Origin: Lishizhenia sp. | GTDB taxonomy: Bacteria; Bacteroidota; Bacteroidia; Flavobacteriales_D; Crocinitomicaceae | Direction: 5' to 3' | Length of the DNA stretch: 6,559 nt | Assembly: GCA_007117055.1 (NCBI GenBank) | Contig: SKHH01000046.1 | Location: 1 to 6,559 of the forward strand | Part shown: piece after piece, positions 1 to 6,317 of the stretch | Layout of the letters: each line of letters begins with the position of its first letter | Numbering within the stretch: position 1 is the first letter of the stretch | Program-made: the position numbers and the translations under genes | Notes under the pieces: generated by a model | The model's input: only the letters and a program-made list of their open reading frames with translations | Databases searched by the model: none | What the model was told of the DNA's origin: nothing

Positions 1-77
1 GAACCATAAAAATTTAAGTTATCAAACTAATAGGAACAATTCGTAGAAGTAGATTTGAAAATAGGTATCACCCTCGA

Positions 78-224
78 ATGGGGCGTTTGTGTGCCCAAGT
101 AACACGTATTCAAAAACACATTTTGGGTATTCCATTTAAAACGATACATAAATACCGAGAGACCTATTCGGGAGAAGTAAAAGATTGTGAGGATATAATA
201 ATTAGTGAAATTAAAGATAAATAA
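78..224 (+). CDS. small basic protein, unknown function; start uncertain
   Basis: A short reading frame ends at the TAA at 222-224. From the only ATG in frame (78) it gives 48 residues starting MGRLCAQVTR and containing FKTIHKYRETYSGEVKDCED. The frame stays open upstream to position 18, where a TAA (15-17) closes it. That upstream part (VIKLIGTIRRSRFENRYHPR, residues read from 18 to 77) looks as protein-like as the rest: rich in Arg and Lys, without low-complexity bias. It contains no ATG, GTG or TTG. Either the protein really starts at 78, or it uses a rare start such as ATA at 30, or the 5' end is damaged. No signal peptide or membrane segment is visible, so it should be cytoplasmic. The stop lies 8 bases before the next gene, so the two may be cotranscribed. 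I do not recognise the family with certainty. In bases 1-77 I see no other supported feature. Confidence 0.45.
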   Translation: MGRLCAQVTRIQKHILGIPFKTIHKYRETYSGEVKDCEDIIISEIKDK

Positions 225-232
225 TTTAGCTT

Positions 233-664
233 TTGAAATCCTTTAAACAATATAGTTGTATGATGGCATTACTTTTTCCATCTATATTGTTTGGACAAAA
301 CTACCTTTATTCATTCGAAAAACTTTACACACCGCATTCAGCTAATATTCATCCAGCAAGTGGCTATCTTCATATTTATGAAGATATGGCAGTTATTCAC
401 GGTAATTCTAGAGGTGTGGACTACTTCATTTATGGAGAGGTTCGGAATTTTAAAAAGAAAATGAAATCTGAAAAGTTTTTTACTTCATTTTATGTACAAG
501 GACAAAAAGTTTCTTTAGGTAAAGTGAGTTCCTTTGAAATTTTTGAAAATGACGAAGGTCAAATCATTGTACATTTTTTCAAAAAGCTTGGTGACTTGGA
601 TGTTTTCTTTATTGCAAAACAACACGATACCTCGGAAATCACCAGTCTTTTATTTGAGGATTAG
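233..664 (+). CDS. small exported protein of unknown function
   Basis: This encodes 143 residues if translation starts at the TTG at 233. That start gives a normal signal peptide: a basic n-region (K2, K5), a hydrophobic core at about residues 9-20, and probable cleavage after G21, leaving a mature N-terminus of QNYLYS. The in-frame ATGs at 260 and 263 would remove the basic n-region, which is why TTG is preferred. The mature part is about 120 residues, rich in aromatic residues and in alternating hydrophobic/polar stretches (YLHIYEDMAVIHG, VDYFIYGEV, QIIVHFFKKL), suggesting a small beta-rich domain in the periplasm or at the surface. There is no lipobox, no T9SS sorting domain and no recognised catalytic motif. 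It follows the small basic frame by 8 bases. Its TAG stop (662-664) overlaps the TAA stop of the response-regulator gene on the opposite strand, so the two genes converge with no spacer. I do not recognise the family. Confidence 0.7.
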   Translation: MKSFKQYSCMMALLFPSILFGQNYLYSFEKLYTPHSANIHPASGYLHIYEDMAVIHGNSRGVDYFIYGEVRNFKKKMKSEKFFTSFYVQGQKVSLGKVSSFEIFENDEGQIIVHFFKKLGDLDVFFIAKQHDTSEITSLLFED

Positions 665-1413
665 ATTTTTAAATGAACTAATAACTTTTCTAATTGTGTT
701 TTCTTGTCTTTATTAATAGAAAACTCCTCACCATTACTCAAAACTACTGAACCACCATCATTCTTGATGATTTTTTCAACGTAATTTAAATTAATGATGT
801 GACTGCGATGTATTCTCAAAAAATAACCTAAGTCCTCCAATACTTCAAATTCAGCGATTCGTTTGGAAATGCAGTGCTTTTCTCCATTTTTTAGGTGAAC
901 ATTGGAGTAGGAACCATCTGCCTTAATGTAGATAATGTCATTTACAGAGATAACAAATTGTGTACTTACAGTATTCAATATGATTTTGGAAGCTTTCTTA
1001 TCATTATCTTTATTCAAGTTTTCCTTAAGCGTTTTAATTTTTAGATTTTCTATTCTACCTAATTTATTTATTACACGTTGTATGTGTTCCAGTTGAATAG
1101 GTTTTACTAAATAATCAACAGCAGATAATTCAAATGCATTTAAAGCGTATTTACTGTAAGCGGTGGTGAAAACAATATGAAAATCGACTTTTTCAGTTTC
1201 AAAAAACTCAAGAATTTCTAACCCAGAATAACCTGGCATTTCAATGTCTAAAAAGACCAAGTTTGGATTTAGCTTGTGAATTAGTTTAACTCCATCGGGG
1301 AGATTTTTAGCTTCGTCAAGAATTTCTATTTCTTGCACATTTGTTTCAATTAGACCCCGAATAGCTGCTCTTGCATGCTTTTCATCGTCAATGATTATGG
1401 CTTTATACTTCAT
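661..1413 (-). CDS. LytTR-family response regulator (LytR/AlgR type)
   Basis: A 250-residue DNA-binding response regulator of normal family length. Residues 1-120 form a receiver domain: acidic pocket D9-D10-E11, phosphoacceptor D56 in the stretch FLDIEMPG, switch residue T83/T84 in VFTTAY, and conserved K104-P105 in DYLVKP. After a charged linker (about 121-142), residues 143-248 form a LytTR DNA-binding domain with its usual motifs: DIIYIKADGSYSNVHL near 159-174, then FLRIHRSHIINLNYV near 198-212. It should be phosphorylated in the cytoplasm by the kinase encoded just upstream and then bind promoter DNA; its targets are unknown. Its ATG (1411-1413) lies inside the last codons of the kinase gene, an 11-base overlap suggesting translational coupling and matched expression. 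The stop overlaps the stop of the convergent exported-protein gene. No key residue is missing. Confidence 0.95.
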   Translation of the reverse strand: MKYKAIIIDDEKHARAAIRGLIETNVQEIEILDEAKNLPDGVKLIHKLNPNLVFLDIEMPGYSGLEILEFFETEKVDFHIVFTTAYSKYALNAFELSAVDYLVKPIQLEHIQRVINKLGRIENLKIKTLKENLNKDNDKKASKIILNTVSTQFVISVNDIIYIKADGSYSNVHLKNGEKHCISKRIAEFEVLEDLGYFLRIHRSHIINLNYVEKIIKNDGGSVVLSNGEEFSINKDKKTQLEKLLVHLKI

Positions 1414-4297
1414 GTGTTAGAGATATTTCTATGATTATTTTGGTTCCTTCTGGGTTTTTGTTATTGTCAAATAAGTCAATTGTAGTAATGTTTAACTGAC
1501 TTTTTTTCGCTTGATTCATTAAGTGTATTCTGGAGTCAATCGCAGATATAGCAAACGAGTTATGGTTAGAACGTTTTGCATTTATCTCAGCAGATTGTTT
1601 CCTGCCAATTCCATTGTCAACAATTTCAATTACCACTAATTTGTTCTCCTTTTCGTAAATATGGATGGTTAGTTTTTTAGGTCCAATTTTATGTAACAAA
1701 CCATGTTTTATGGCATTTTCAACAAAGGGCTGAATAATCAGTGAGGGAATAGGGTAGAATAGTAATTCATCGGAAACTGAAGTATTAAATTCGTAGTCAA
1801 AATCATCATCAAAACGAGCAGCTTCAATTTCAATGTACAACTTGAGCATTTCGATTTCCTTTTCTAATGGAACCTCAAGCTGATCCGAATACTCTAACGT
1901 TCTTCGCATAAGGTTAGAAAAACGACCGAGGTAATGAGAGGCTTCATTTTTTTGATTGGAATAGATTAAGCCTTGGACAGCGTTTAGTACATTAAAAATA
2001 AAGTGTGGATTCATTTGAGACCTCAAGGCGGTCACTTGTGATACGAGCAATTGCTCTTGCAATAATTGTTTCTTTTTAAGGCGATTGATATATACAACTA
2101 CGACGGTATATATAAGCCCAATGCTAATCAATAGAAGCGAAAAGAAAAATGACCAAGTTTGAAAAAATGGTTGAGGAATTTCAAATGATATGAAAGCTGC
2201 TTCAGATACGTTTCCAAGAACATTCGCTCGTATTTCGAAATTGTATTTTCCAGCTGGTAAGGCCATATAACTAAAGGTATTGTTACGTGCTGTTTGCGTA
2301 CGCCAAGTTTTGTCGTATCCTAATAAGCGATATTCAAAGTCAAAGTTTCCAAAACTACCAAATTGAGCCACATCTATATGAATTTCTATATCTTTATCTT
2401 GATAGTGGAGGTTTTTTAATCCTGGTAAATTTCTTGCTAAAGATCTTCCTGTTAATTCAATGACCTTGGGGAGATTAGGCTCCAGTTTTGTAAATAATTC
2501 AACACGAATAACTCCTTCATTGGAAGCTAAATAAAGGTTGTTATTTCGAATAAAAAAATCATGAATGTTGAGACGTTCTATGGATAAGTAGGTAGATAAG
2601 TAATTGATTTCTTTTGTTTTTAAATCCACACGATCCATTGAACGATCCGTGATGACAATCAATTTGTTATCATGTATTTTGATTTTTTTACATGTATTAC
2701 TGGTAAGACCAGTAGAGGCATCTGAAAATAAACTAATTTCTCCATTTTCTAGTTTTAGAATACCGTGTTGCAAGGTAGCAATATAAATTTCGTTGTTTTG
2801 ACCAATGATTAAATCAGAAGTGATGATAGATTCATTGTTATACTTGAGCTCTGTTGTTTTTCCAAAAATAGAAACGATGAATAAGCCAGATGAAGCACCA
2901 ATAATATATCCATTTTCTTTTTCGGAAAAAATGGCGCATTTTGTACGATTACTCCATAATGAAATGTATGGAATAGTACCATTGTAAAGAGGGTATTCTT
3001 TAGGCGCTATAAAAGGATGGTTTGGAGGAGATGTTAAGTCCTTATTAATCAGTATGGTTTGGTTATATGTACTTAAAATAAAGTTTCCAAATTTATCGTA
3101 GGTTACATTTTTACCTACGCGTAGAGGAGAATAGTGGTTGTCAGATACGTTGATAAATCCATGACTGGAAAGTAGCAGGTTAGAAGTGGAATCATACTTT
3201 AAAAACTCAATTTCTGAGAAATAAGCTGTTTTATTGGATTGAATGATTTTACCACTTTCGTTAAACTGAACAATTTCTCCGTTACCGGTTCCAGCAAAGA
3301 TAGTGTTGTTCGGTCCTTGAGATACACTGGAAATAGCATAGTTGGATAACTCATATTGTTGAACAGAAAGAGAAGGGAGGTAGAATAATCCTTTTTCTAC
3401 GGAACTTATCCAAAATCCACCATTAAAGTCCATAACAATATCAGATACACGAGTGTTTGGTAGTAAAACCGTTTCTAAAAAGCCATCTTCCAAGTGGTAC
3501 ACGTATAGACCGTTATTAGTGCACAACCAAATCCTTTCCCCTAAATAAACCATATAGTTTAAATAATTTTTTTTCAAGTTGTTGGATATTTTTTTTTGTT
3601 GTGTTTCATTTTTTAAGCTAAGTAAATCTGTTTTCAAGCAACTATAAATGTCATTTTTCGCTACAATAAATTCTGTGAATCCATCTGTTTTTCCTAATTG
3701 GTCAATGCGCTTACCTTCTTTTGAAAAGGTATAAATAAACTCTTGATCAGATATAAATACTTGTTCAGAAAGAGGGTCATAATACCCTTTGGAAAAATTA
3801 TAATAAGGTTTTTTAGAGTTAATTTCTAAAACAGGATAAATATTTTCATCCTCATATTTAAAAATAAGTTTTTCAGTAATCAACCAAATATCATTATCTA
3901 CTATGAGATAACTTCGAAGCGGTCCTATTTCACTAATTTTTTGATTGATACCTGCTTGTTCAACCAAGGTGTCATTTTTCAATTGAAAGATTTGGTTAGC
4001 AAAATTCATACACCAAATATTACCTTCTGTATCTTCTTGAATATTGTCTATCGAGTTTCCTTTGTTTCCTTTGAATGGATGTAAAGTAAATGATATTCCA
4101 TTATATTCCATTAAGCCAATTTCGGAACCAATGTAAATCACGCCAGATTTACTAGCATACAAATCATAAATCACTTGGTTTGGGAGACCATCTTTTACAG
4201 ATAAAGAACGGATAAATGGCTGCTGTGCATTAATTCTTGGAAGAAAGAGTAACCCTATCCATACAATAATAAAACGTGCAATGACATGTGGTTTCAT
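1403..4297 (-). CDS. sensor histidine kinase, Reg_prop/Y_Y_Y sensor with LytS-type kinase
   Basis: A 964-residue inner-membrane sensor kinase. In order: a signal peptide (residues 1-24, ending INA before QQ); a large periplasmic beta-propeller (about 29-605) built from Reg_prop-like repeats, for example SVKDGLPNQVIYDLY, SIDNIQEDTEGNIWCM, RVSDIVMDFNGGFWIS and TSDLIIGQNNEIYIAT; a Y_Y_Y domain (about 630-708) with YRLLGYDKTWR and LPAGKYNFEIRA; one transmembrane helix (about 715-737); a short coiled coil (about 738-760); and a His_kinase domain of the LytS/YehU type with phosphoacceptor H765 in QMNPHFIFNVLNAVQ. The GHKL ATPase follows, with N-box PFVENAIKHG (N861) and G-box DNGIG (894-898). All catalytic motifs are intact. 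It should phosphorylate the LytTR regulator whose gene overlaps its 3' end by 11 bases. Unlike hybrid sensors of Bacteroides glycan loci, it has no fused receiver or AraC domain. The signal sensed is unknown. The ATG at 4297 is chosen because it starts a good signal peptide. Confidence 0.95.
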   Translation of the reverse strand: MKPHVIARFIIVWIGLLFLPRINAQQPFIRSLSVKDGLPNQVIYDLYASKSGVIYIGSEIGLMEYNGISFTLHPFKGNKGNSIDNIQEDTEGNIWCMNFANQIFQLKNDTLVEQAGINQKISEIGPLRSYLIVDNDIWLITEKLIFKYEDENIYPVLEINSKKPYYNFSKGYYDPLSEQVFISDQEFIYTFSKEGKRIDQLGKTDGFTEFIVAKNDIYSCLKTDLLSLKNETQQKKISNNLKKNYLNYMVYLGERIWLCTNNGLYVYHLEDGFLETVLLPNTRVSDIVMDFNGGFWISSVEKGLFYLPSLSVQQYELSNYAISSVSQGPNNTIFAGTGNGEIVQFNESGKIIQSNKTAYFSEIEFLKYDSTSNLLLSSHGFINVSDNHYSPLRVGKNVTYDKFGNFILSTYNQTILINKDLTSPPNHPFIAPKEYPLYNGTIPYISLWSNRTKCAIFSEKENGYIIGASSGLFIVSIFGKTTELKYNNESIITSDLIIGQNNEIYIATLQHGILKLENGEISLFSDASTGLTSNTCKKIKIHDNKLIVITDRSMDRVDLKTKEINYLSTYLSIERLNIHDFFIRNNNLYLASNEGVIRVELFTKLEPNLPKVIELTGRSLARNLPGLKNLHYQDKDIEIHIDVAQFGSFGNFDFEYRLLGYDKTWRTQTARNNTFSYMALPAGKYNFEIRANVLGNVSEAAFISFEIPQPFFQTWSFFFSLLLISIGLIYTVVVVYINRLKKKQLLQEQLLVSQVTALRSQMNPHFIFNVLNAVQGLIYSNQKNEASHYLGRFSNLMRRTLEYSDQLEVPLEKEIEMLKLYIEIEAARFDDDFDYEFNTSVSDELLFYPIPSLIIQPFVENAIKHGLLHKIGPKKLTIHIYEKENKLVVIEIVDNGIGRKQSAEINAKRSNHNSFAISAIDSRIHLMNQAKKSQLNITTIDLFDNNKNPEGTKIIIEISLTHEV

Positions 4298-4302
4298 TAC
4301 TT

Positions 4303-4310
4303 CAAAGGTA
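4303..4310 (-). promoter_or_regulatory. possible -7 promoter box for the kinase operon
   Basis: On the minus strand this reads TACCTTTG, matching the Bacteroidetes -7 consensus TAnnTTTG. It ends only 5 bases before the kinase ATG (4295-4297). Transcription would therefore start at or next to the ATG, giving a leaderless or nearly leaderless mRNA. I see no good -33 TTG box at the expected distance, so this may be a chance match. Confidence 0.3.
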
Positions 4311-4384
4311 ACTAAAAAGCAGTTGATTGTTATAGGCTATTTTAATTTCTTTATAAAATTTAGTCTTTTCATCTATTCTTTTTA

Positions 4385-4392
4385 TACTTTTG
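4385..4392 (+). promoter_or_regulatory. -7 promoter box for the B12 locus
   Basis: TACTTTTG matches the Bacteroidetes -7 consensus TAnnTTTG exactly at the fixed bases. It ends 5 bases before the first base of riboswitch helix P1 (4398), so transcription would start right at the aptamer, as expected for a riboswitch leader. The -33 region (about 4360-4370) is T-rich but has no clear TTTG. Confidence 0.6.
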
Positions 4393-4397
4393 TCTCA

Positions 4398-4602
4398 AGT
4401 TAATAGGTAGTTCTAATGTCGATTAGAACTTTAATAAGGAATCTTGTGAAAGTCAAGAACTGTATCTGCAGCTGTAAGCACTATATGTTCTTTTCAATTA
4501 TGTCACTGTTCTTCGGAATGGGAAGGCGAAAAGAATAAGGTGTAAGTCAGAATACTTGCCATTAACTCGTTTAAGTAAGACTTCAGATTAAAGTCAGACT
4601 TA
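4398..4602 (+). promoter_or_regulatory. cobalamin (B12) riboswitch with P13 kissing-loop hairpin
   Basis: This leader RNA element should bind a cobalamin and lower expression of the downstream B12-uptake genes. Visible parts: P1, AGTTAAT (4398-4404) with ATTAACT (4561-4567), 7 bp. P2, a perfect 9-bp hairpin AGTTCTAAT/ATTAGAACT (4409-4430) with a GTCG loop. P3, TCTTG (4442-4446) with CAAGA (4454-4458). P5, CTG (4460-4462) with CAG (4469-4471), followed by the conserved CTGTAAGC. Next come GTCACTG (4502-4508), a TTCG-capped TTC/GAA stem and GGGAAGGC (4520-4527). The B12 box, AAGTCAGAATACTTGCC, lies at 4544-4560. Downstream, hairpin 4572-4602 (TAAGT and GACTT pairing AAGTC and ACTTA around a small internal loop) carries the loop CAGATTA. 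Its CAGAT (4584-4588) is the exact complement of ATCTG in L5 (4464-4468). This is the L5-L13 kissing interaction known for the class, so I call the hairpin P13. The hairpin is not followed directly by a T-run, which argues against a plain terminator. Confidence 0.93.
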
Positions 4603-4642
4603 TCATTTATGGTAATTCTCTTTTTGTACAGGATACCCCTGT

Positions 4643-4720
4643 CTGTAGTCTTCATTTTTATTATTGAGCATACTAATTTGGTATGGATGTTTTATTATTT
4701 AATTTTTTTAAAAATGAAGA
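4643..4720 (+). promoter_or_regulatory. putative translational expression platform (start-codon sequestering helix)
   Basis: TCTTCATTTTTA (4649-4660) is perfectly complementary, over 12 bases, to TAAAAATGAAGA (4709-4720). The second segment contains the ATG (4714-4716) of the DUF4465-like gene. The helix would close a 48-base loop and block ribosome access. The overlapping segment CTGTAGTCTT (4643-4652) can instead pair with AAGACTTCAG (4577-4586) in the P13 hairpin, with one T-T mismatch. P13/kissing-loop formation and this alternative pairing exclude each other, which suggests a path from ligand binding to start-codon blocking. The complementarity is seen directly; its function is inferred. 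The helix is mostly A-U, so its stability is moderate. Confidence 0.5.
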
Positions 4721-6294
4721 AATGTTATGTTTGGGCAACATTTTTGTTGCTAGGTGTTAGTGCATTAGCACAACACAAAATCGACTTTGAAGAGTTGAGT
4801 TTTCCCGAAGGCGAAAAGTATTGGAATGGAGCCAATGGTGAAGGACAGTTTACTTCCAAAAATGCTACGTTTAATAATTCGTTTAATAATGAGTGGCAGT
4901 CATGGTCTGGATTTGCGTATTCAAAAATGACAGATGCATCTACACCCGGTTTTTTGAATCAATACAGTGTATTTGCACCTAAAAATTATTGGAATGGAAG
5001 TGATGAATCTGGAGGCTTCGAATTAGAAGGAGTTTCTTTTACTAATGAGTACAATCCAGAATGGGGAAGTTGGTCTGGATTTAGTTATTCTAATGAGACA
5101 GATAATGAAACAGAAGGGTTCGGAAATCAATTTAGTGCCATTACTGGCGAAGGAGTAGATGGAGATAATTATTTGATTTATACGCAAGGAGGAGAAATTA
5201 CTTTTGACGCACCTTATCAAATTTCGGAGTTTAAAGTTACAAACACTACTTACGCTTATTTTTCTATGCTGAATGGTGATGATTTTGCGAATCAGTTTCA
5301 GCAGGACGACTGGTTTTTATTGACTATTTATGGATGGGATGAGCAAGGAGAACTGTTAGAGGACTCAGTTAATTTTTACTTAGCAGATTTTCAAGATCAA
5401 GCGGCAGAAAACCACTTTATTCTTTCTGAATGGTCTTCCGTTGATTTATCCATTTTAGGTGAAGTGAGTAAGCTAACTTTCAATTTGACTTCAAGTGATG
5501 TAGGCGAGTGGGGGATGAATACACCCAATTATTTCGCGCTTGGAAAATTGTCAATAGATAATGGGGATGAAGATGATCTTGTATTGGATTTTGATGAGTT
5601 AGGATTTCCGAGCACAGGAAACAACGGTTCAGAGAATTATGCTATATGGTACGCTGATGGTCTAATTCAGTTTGATAGCTTAGTAGAAATGGAGTCGATC
5701 GCTATAGCAAATACTACATTCGCAGCTTTATCTATGCGTGACGGTGATGAATTTACAACAAAATTTGAACAAGACGATTGGTTTCGCTTAACGATATACG
5801 GATGGGACGAAAATGAAACTCAAATTGAAGATTCTGTCGTAGTGTATTTGGCAGATTTTCGAGATGAAGATGTTACAAAGCATTATATACTCGATGAATG
5901 GATGGAGGTAGATTTATCTGTTTTTGAATTCATTCAATCACTTTCTTTTAAGTTAGAATCTTCTGATATTGGCGAGTGGGGCATGAATACACCTAATTAT
6001 TTTGCATTAGATGATGTTGTTTACCATGTATTAGAGGTAGAGGATAATTTATCTACTGAGGATCAGGATTCATTTGTCGCAATGTCCGTTTATCCTAATC
6101 CAGCGAGTAGCTTTCTTAAAATCGATGCACCGGATGGATTTGTGGAGCTCGTTGATTTGAACGGGAGAAGAATTGTTCAGATGGAGCATCTTGGACATAC
6201 ATCTATTTCAACGGTTGACTTACCTAAAGGAACTTATGTTTTGCATTGGAGCGATGGCGTAAGAACTGAGCACAGAAAAATAGTTGTGCTTTAG
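4714..6294 (+). CDS. T9SS-secreted DUF4465-like protein, probable B12-locus surface protein
   Basis: 526 residues from the ATG at 4714, chosen because it begins a clean signal peptide (MKKCYVWATFLLLGVSALA, cleavage before Q20). The frame is open back to an ATG at 4609, but that start would add 35 hydrophobic residues and lie in the riboswitch platform. The mature protein has two N-terminal modules (about 27-87 and 88-143), each with a YWNG...W.SWSGF.YS..TD...GF.NQ pattern. Two larger modules follow (about 151-283 and 308-438), each with QDDWF.LTIYGWDE, EDSV..YLADF and SSD.GEWGMNTPNYFAL. This pattern fits the DUF4465 family, often found in Bacteroidetes B12 loci. A C-terminal T9SS type A sorting domain (about 456-526) has VYPNPAS, VELVDLNGRRI, LPKGTYVL and the end RKIVVL, so the protein should reach the cell surface. 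Given the riboswitch upstream and the TonB receptor 23 bases downstream, it probably helps capture cobalamin; B12 binding is inferred from context. Confidence 0.9.
   Translation: MKKCYVWATFLLLGVSALAQHKIDFEELSFPEGEKYWNGANGEGQFTSKNATFNNSFNNEWQSWSGFAYSKMTDASTPGFLNQYSVFAPKNYWNGSDESGGFELEGVSFTNEYNPEWGSWSGFSYSNETDNETEGFGNQFSAITGEGVDGDNYLIYTQGGEITFDAPYQISEFKVTNTTYAYFSMLNGDDFANQFQQDDWFLLTIYGWDEQGELLEDSVNFYLADFQDQAAENHFILSEWSSVDLSILGEVSKLTFNLTSSDVGEWGMNTPNYFALGKLSIDNGDEDDLVLDFDELGFPSTGNNGSENYAIWYADGLIQFDSLVEMESIAIANTTFAALSMRDGDEFTTKFEQDDWFRLTIYGWDENETQIEDSVVVYLADFRDEDVTKHYILDEWMEVDLSVFEFIQSLSFKLESSDIGEWGMNTPNYFALDDVVYHVLEVEDNLSTEDQDSFVAMSVYPNPASSFLKIDAPDGFVELVDLNGRRIVQMEHLGHTSISTVDLPKGTYVLHWSDGVRTEHRKIVVL
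4792..5142 (+). repeat. tandem N-terminal DUF4465-like modules (A1, A2)
   Basis: Two adjacent coding repeats of about 56-61 residues sit in the secreted protein (residues 27-87 and 88-143). Both carry YWNG, an acidic Gly-rich turn (NGEGQF / DESGGF), a W.SWSGF.YS core and TD...GF.NQ(Y/F)S. The similarity is clear in protein but diverged in DNA, so the duplication is not recent. Confidence 0.8.
5164..6027 (+). repeat. duplicated DUF4465-like C-terminal modules (B1, B2)
   Basis: Two coding repeats of about 131-133 residues (residues 151-283 and 308-438) match at 68 of about 130 positions in my hand alignment. The best conserved blocks are QDDWF.LTIYGWDE, EDSV..YLADF and GEWGMNTPNYFAL. The linker before B2 (LDFDELGFPSTGNNGSE, residues 291-307) resembles the start of module A1 (IDFEELSFPEGEKYWNG). 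The second unit therefore seems to have kept only the first residues of its own A module. Confidence 0.85.
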
Positions 6295-6317
6295 TAAGAT
6301 TTAATTGTTACAAGGAG

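Noticed and set aside
534..716. Overlapping + strand frame of 60 residues
   Set aside because: It overlaps the exported-protein gene in another frame and runs into the regulator gene; no domain or plausible start context.
2604..2987. Two 60-residue + strand frames inside the kinase gene
   Set aside because: They lie antisense within an intact, motif-rich kinase gene and show no independent protein features; they are shadow frames.
4318..4334. GCAGTTGATTGTTAT as a LytTR binding site for autoregulation
   Set aside because: LytTR regulators usually bind paired direct repeats. Only one weak half-site-like stretch is seen, with no convincing second copy at a proper spacing.
4572..4625. Hairpin 4572-4602 as an intrinsic terminator
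   Set aside because: The stem is AU-rich with an internal loop and is not followed directly by a T-run (the nearest T-rich stretch begins about 15 bases later). Its loop complements L5, so P13 explains it better.
4629..4643. Small inverted repeat ACAGG/CCTGT
   Set aside because: A 5-bp stem with a 5-base loop is common by chance and has no T-run or conserved context; it could only be a minor part of the leader fold.
4609..4713. Upstream in-frame ATGs at 4609 and 4687 as starts of the DUF4465-like gene
   Set aside because: They would add a hydrophobic extension before an otherwise complete signal peptide, and 4609 falls in the riboswitch expression platform. The ATG at 4714 gives a normal Sec signal.
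5023..5220. Minus-strand frame of 65 residues inside the DUF4465-like gene
   Set aside because: Antisense to a well-supported secreted-protein gene, with composition typical of a shadow frame.
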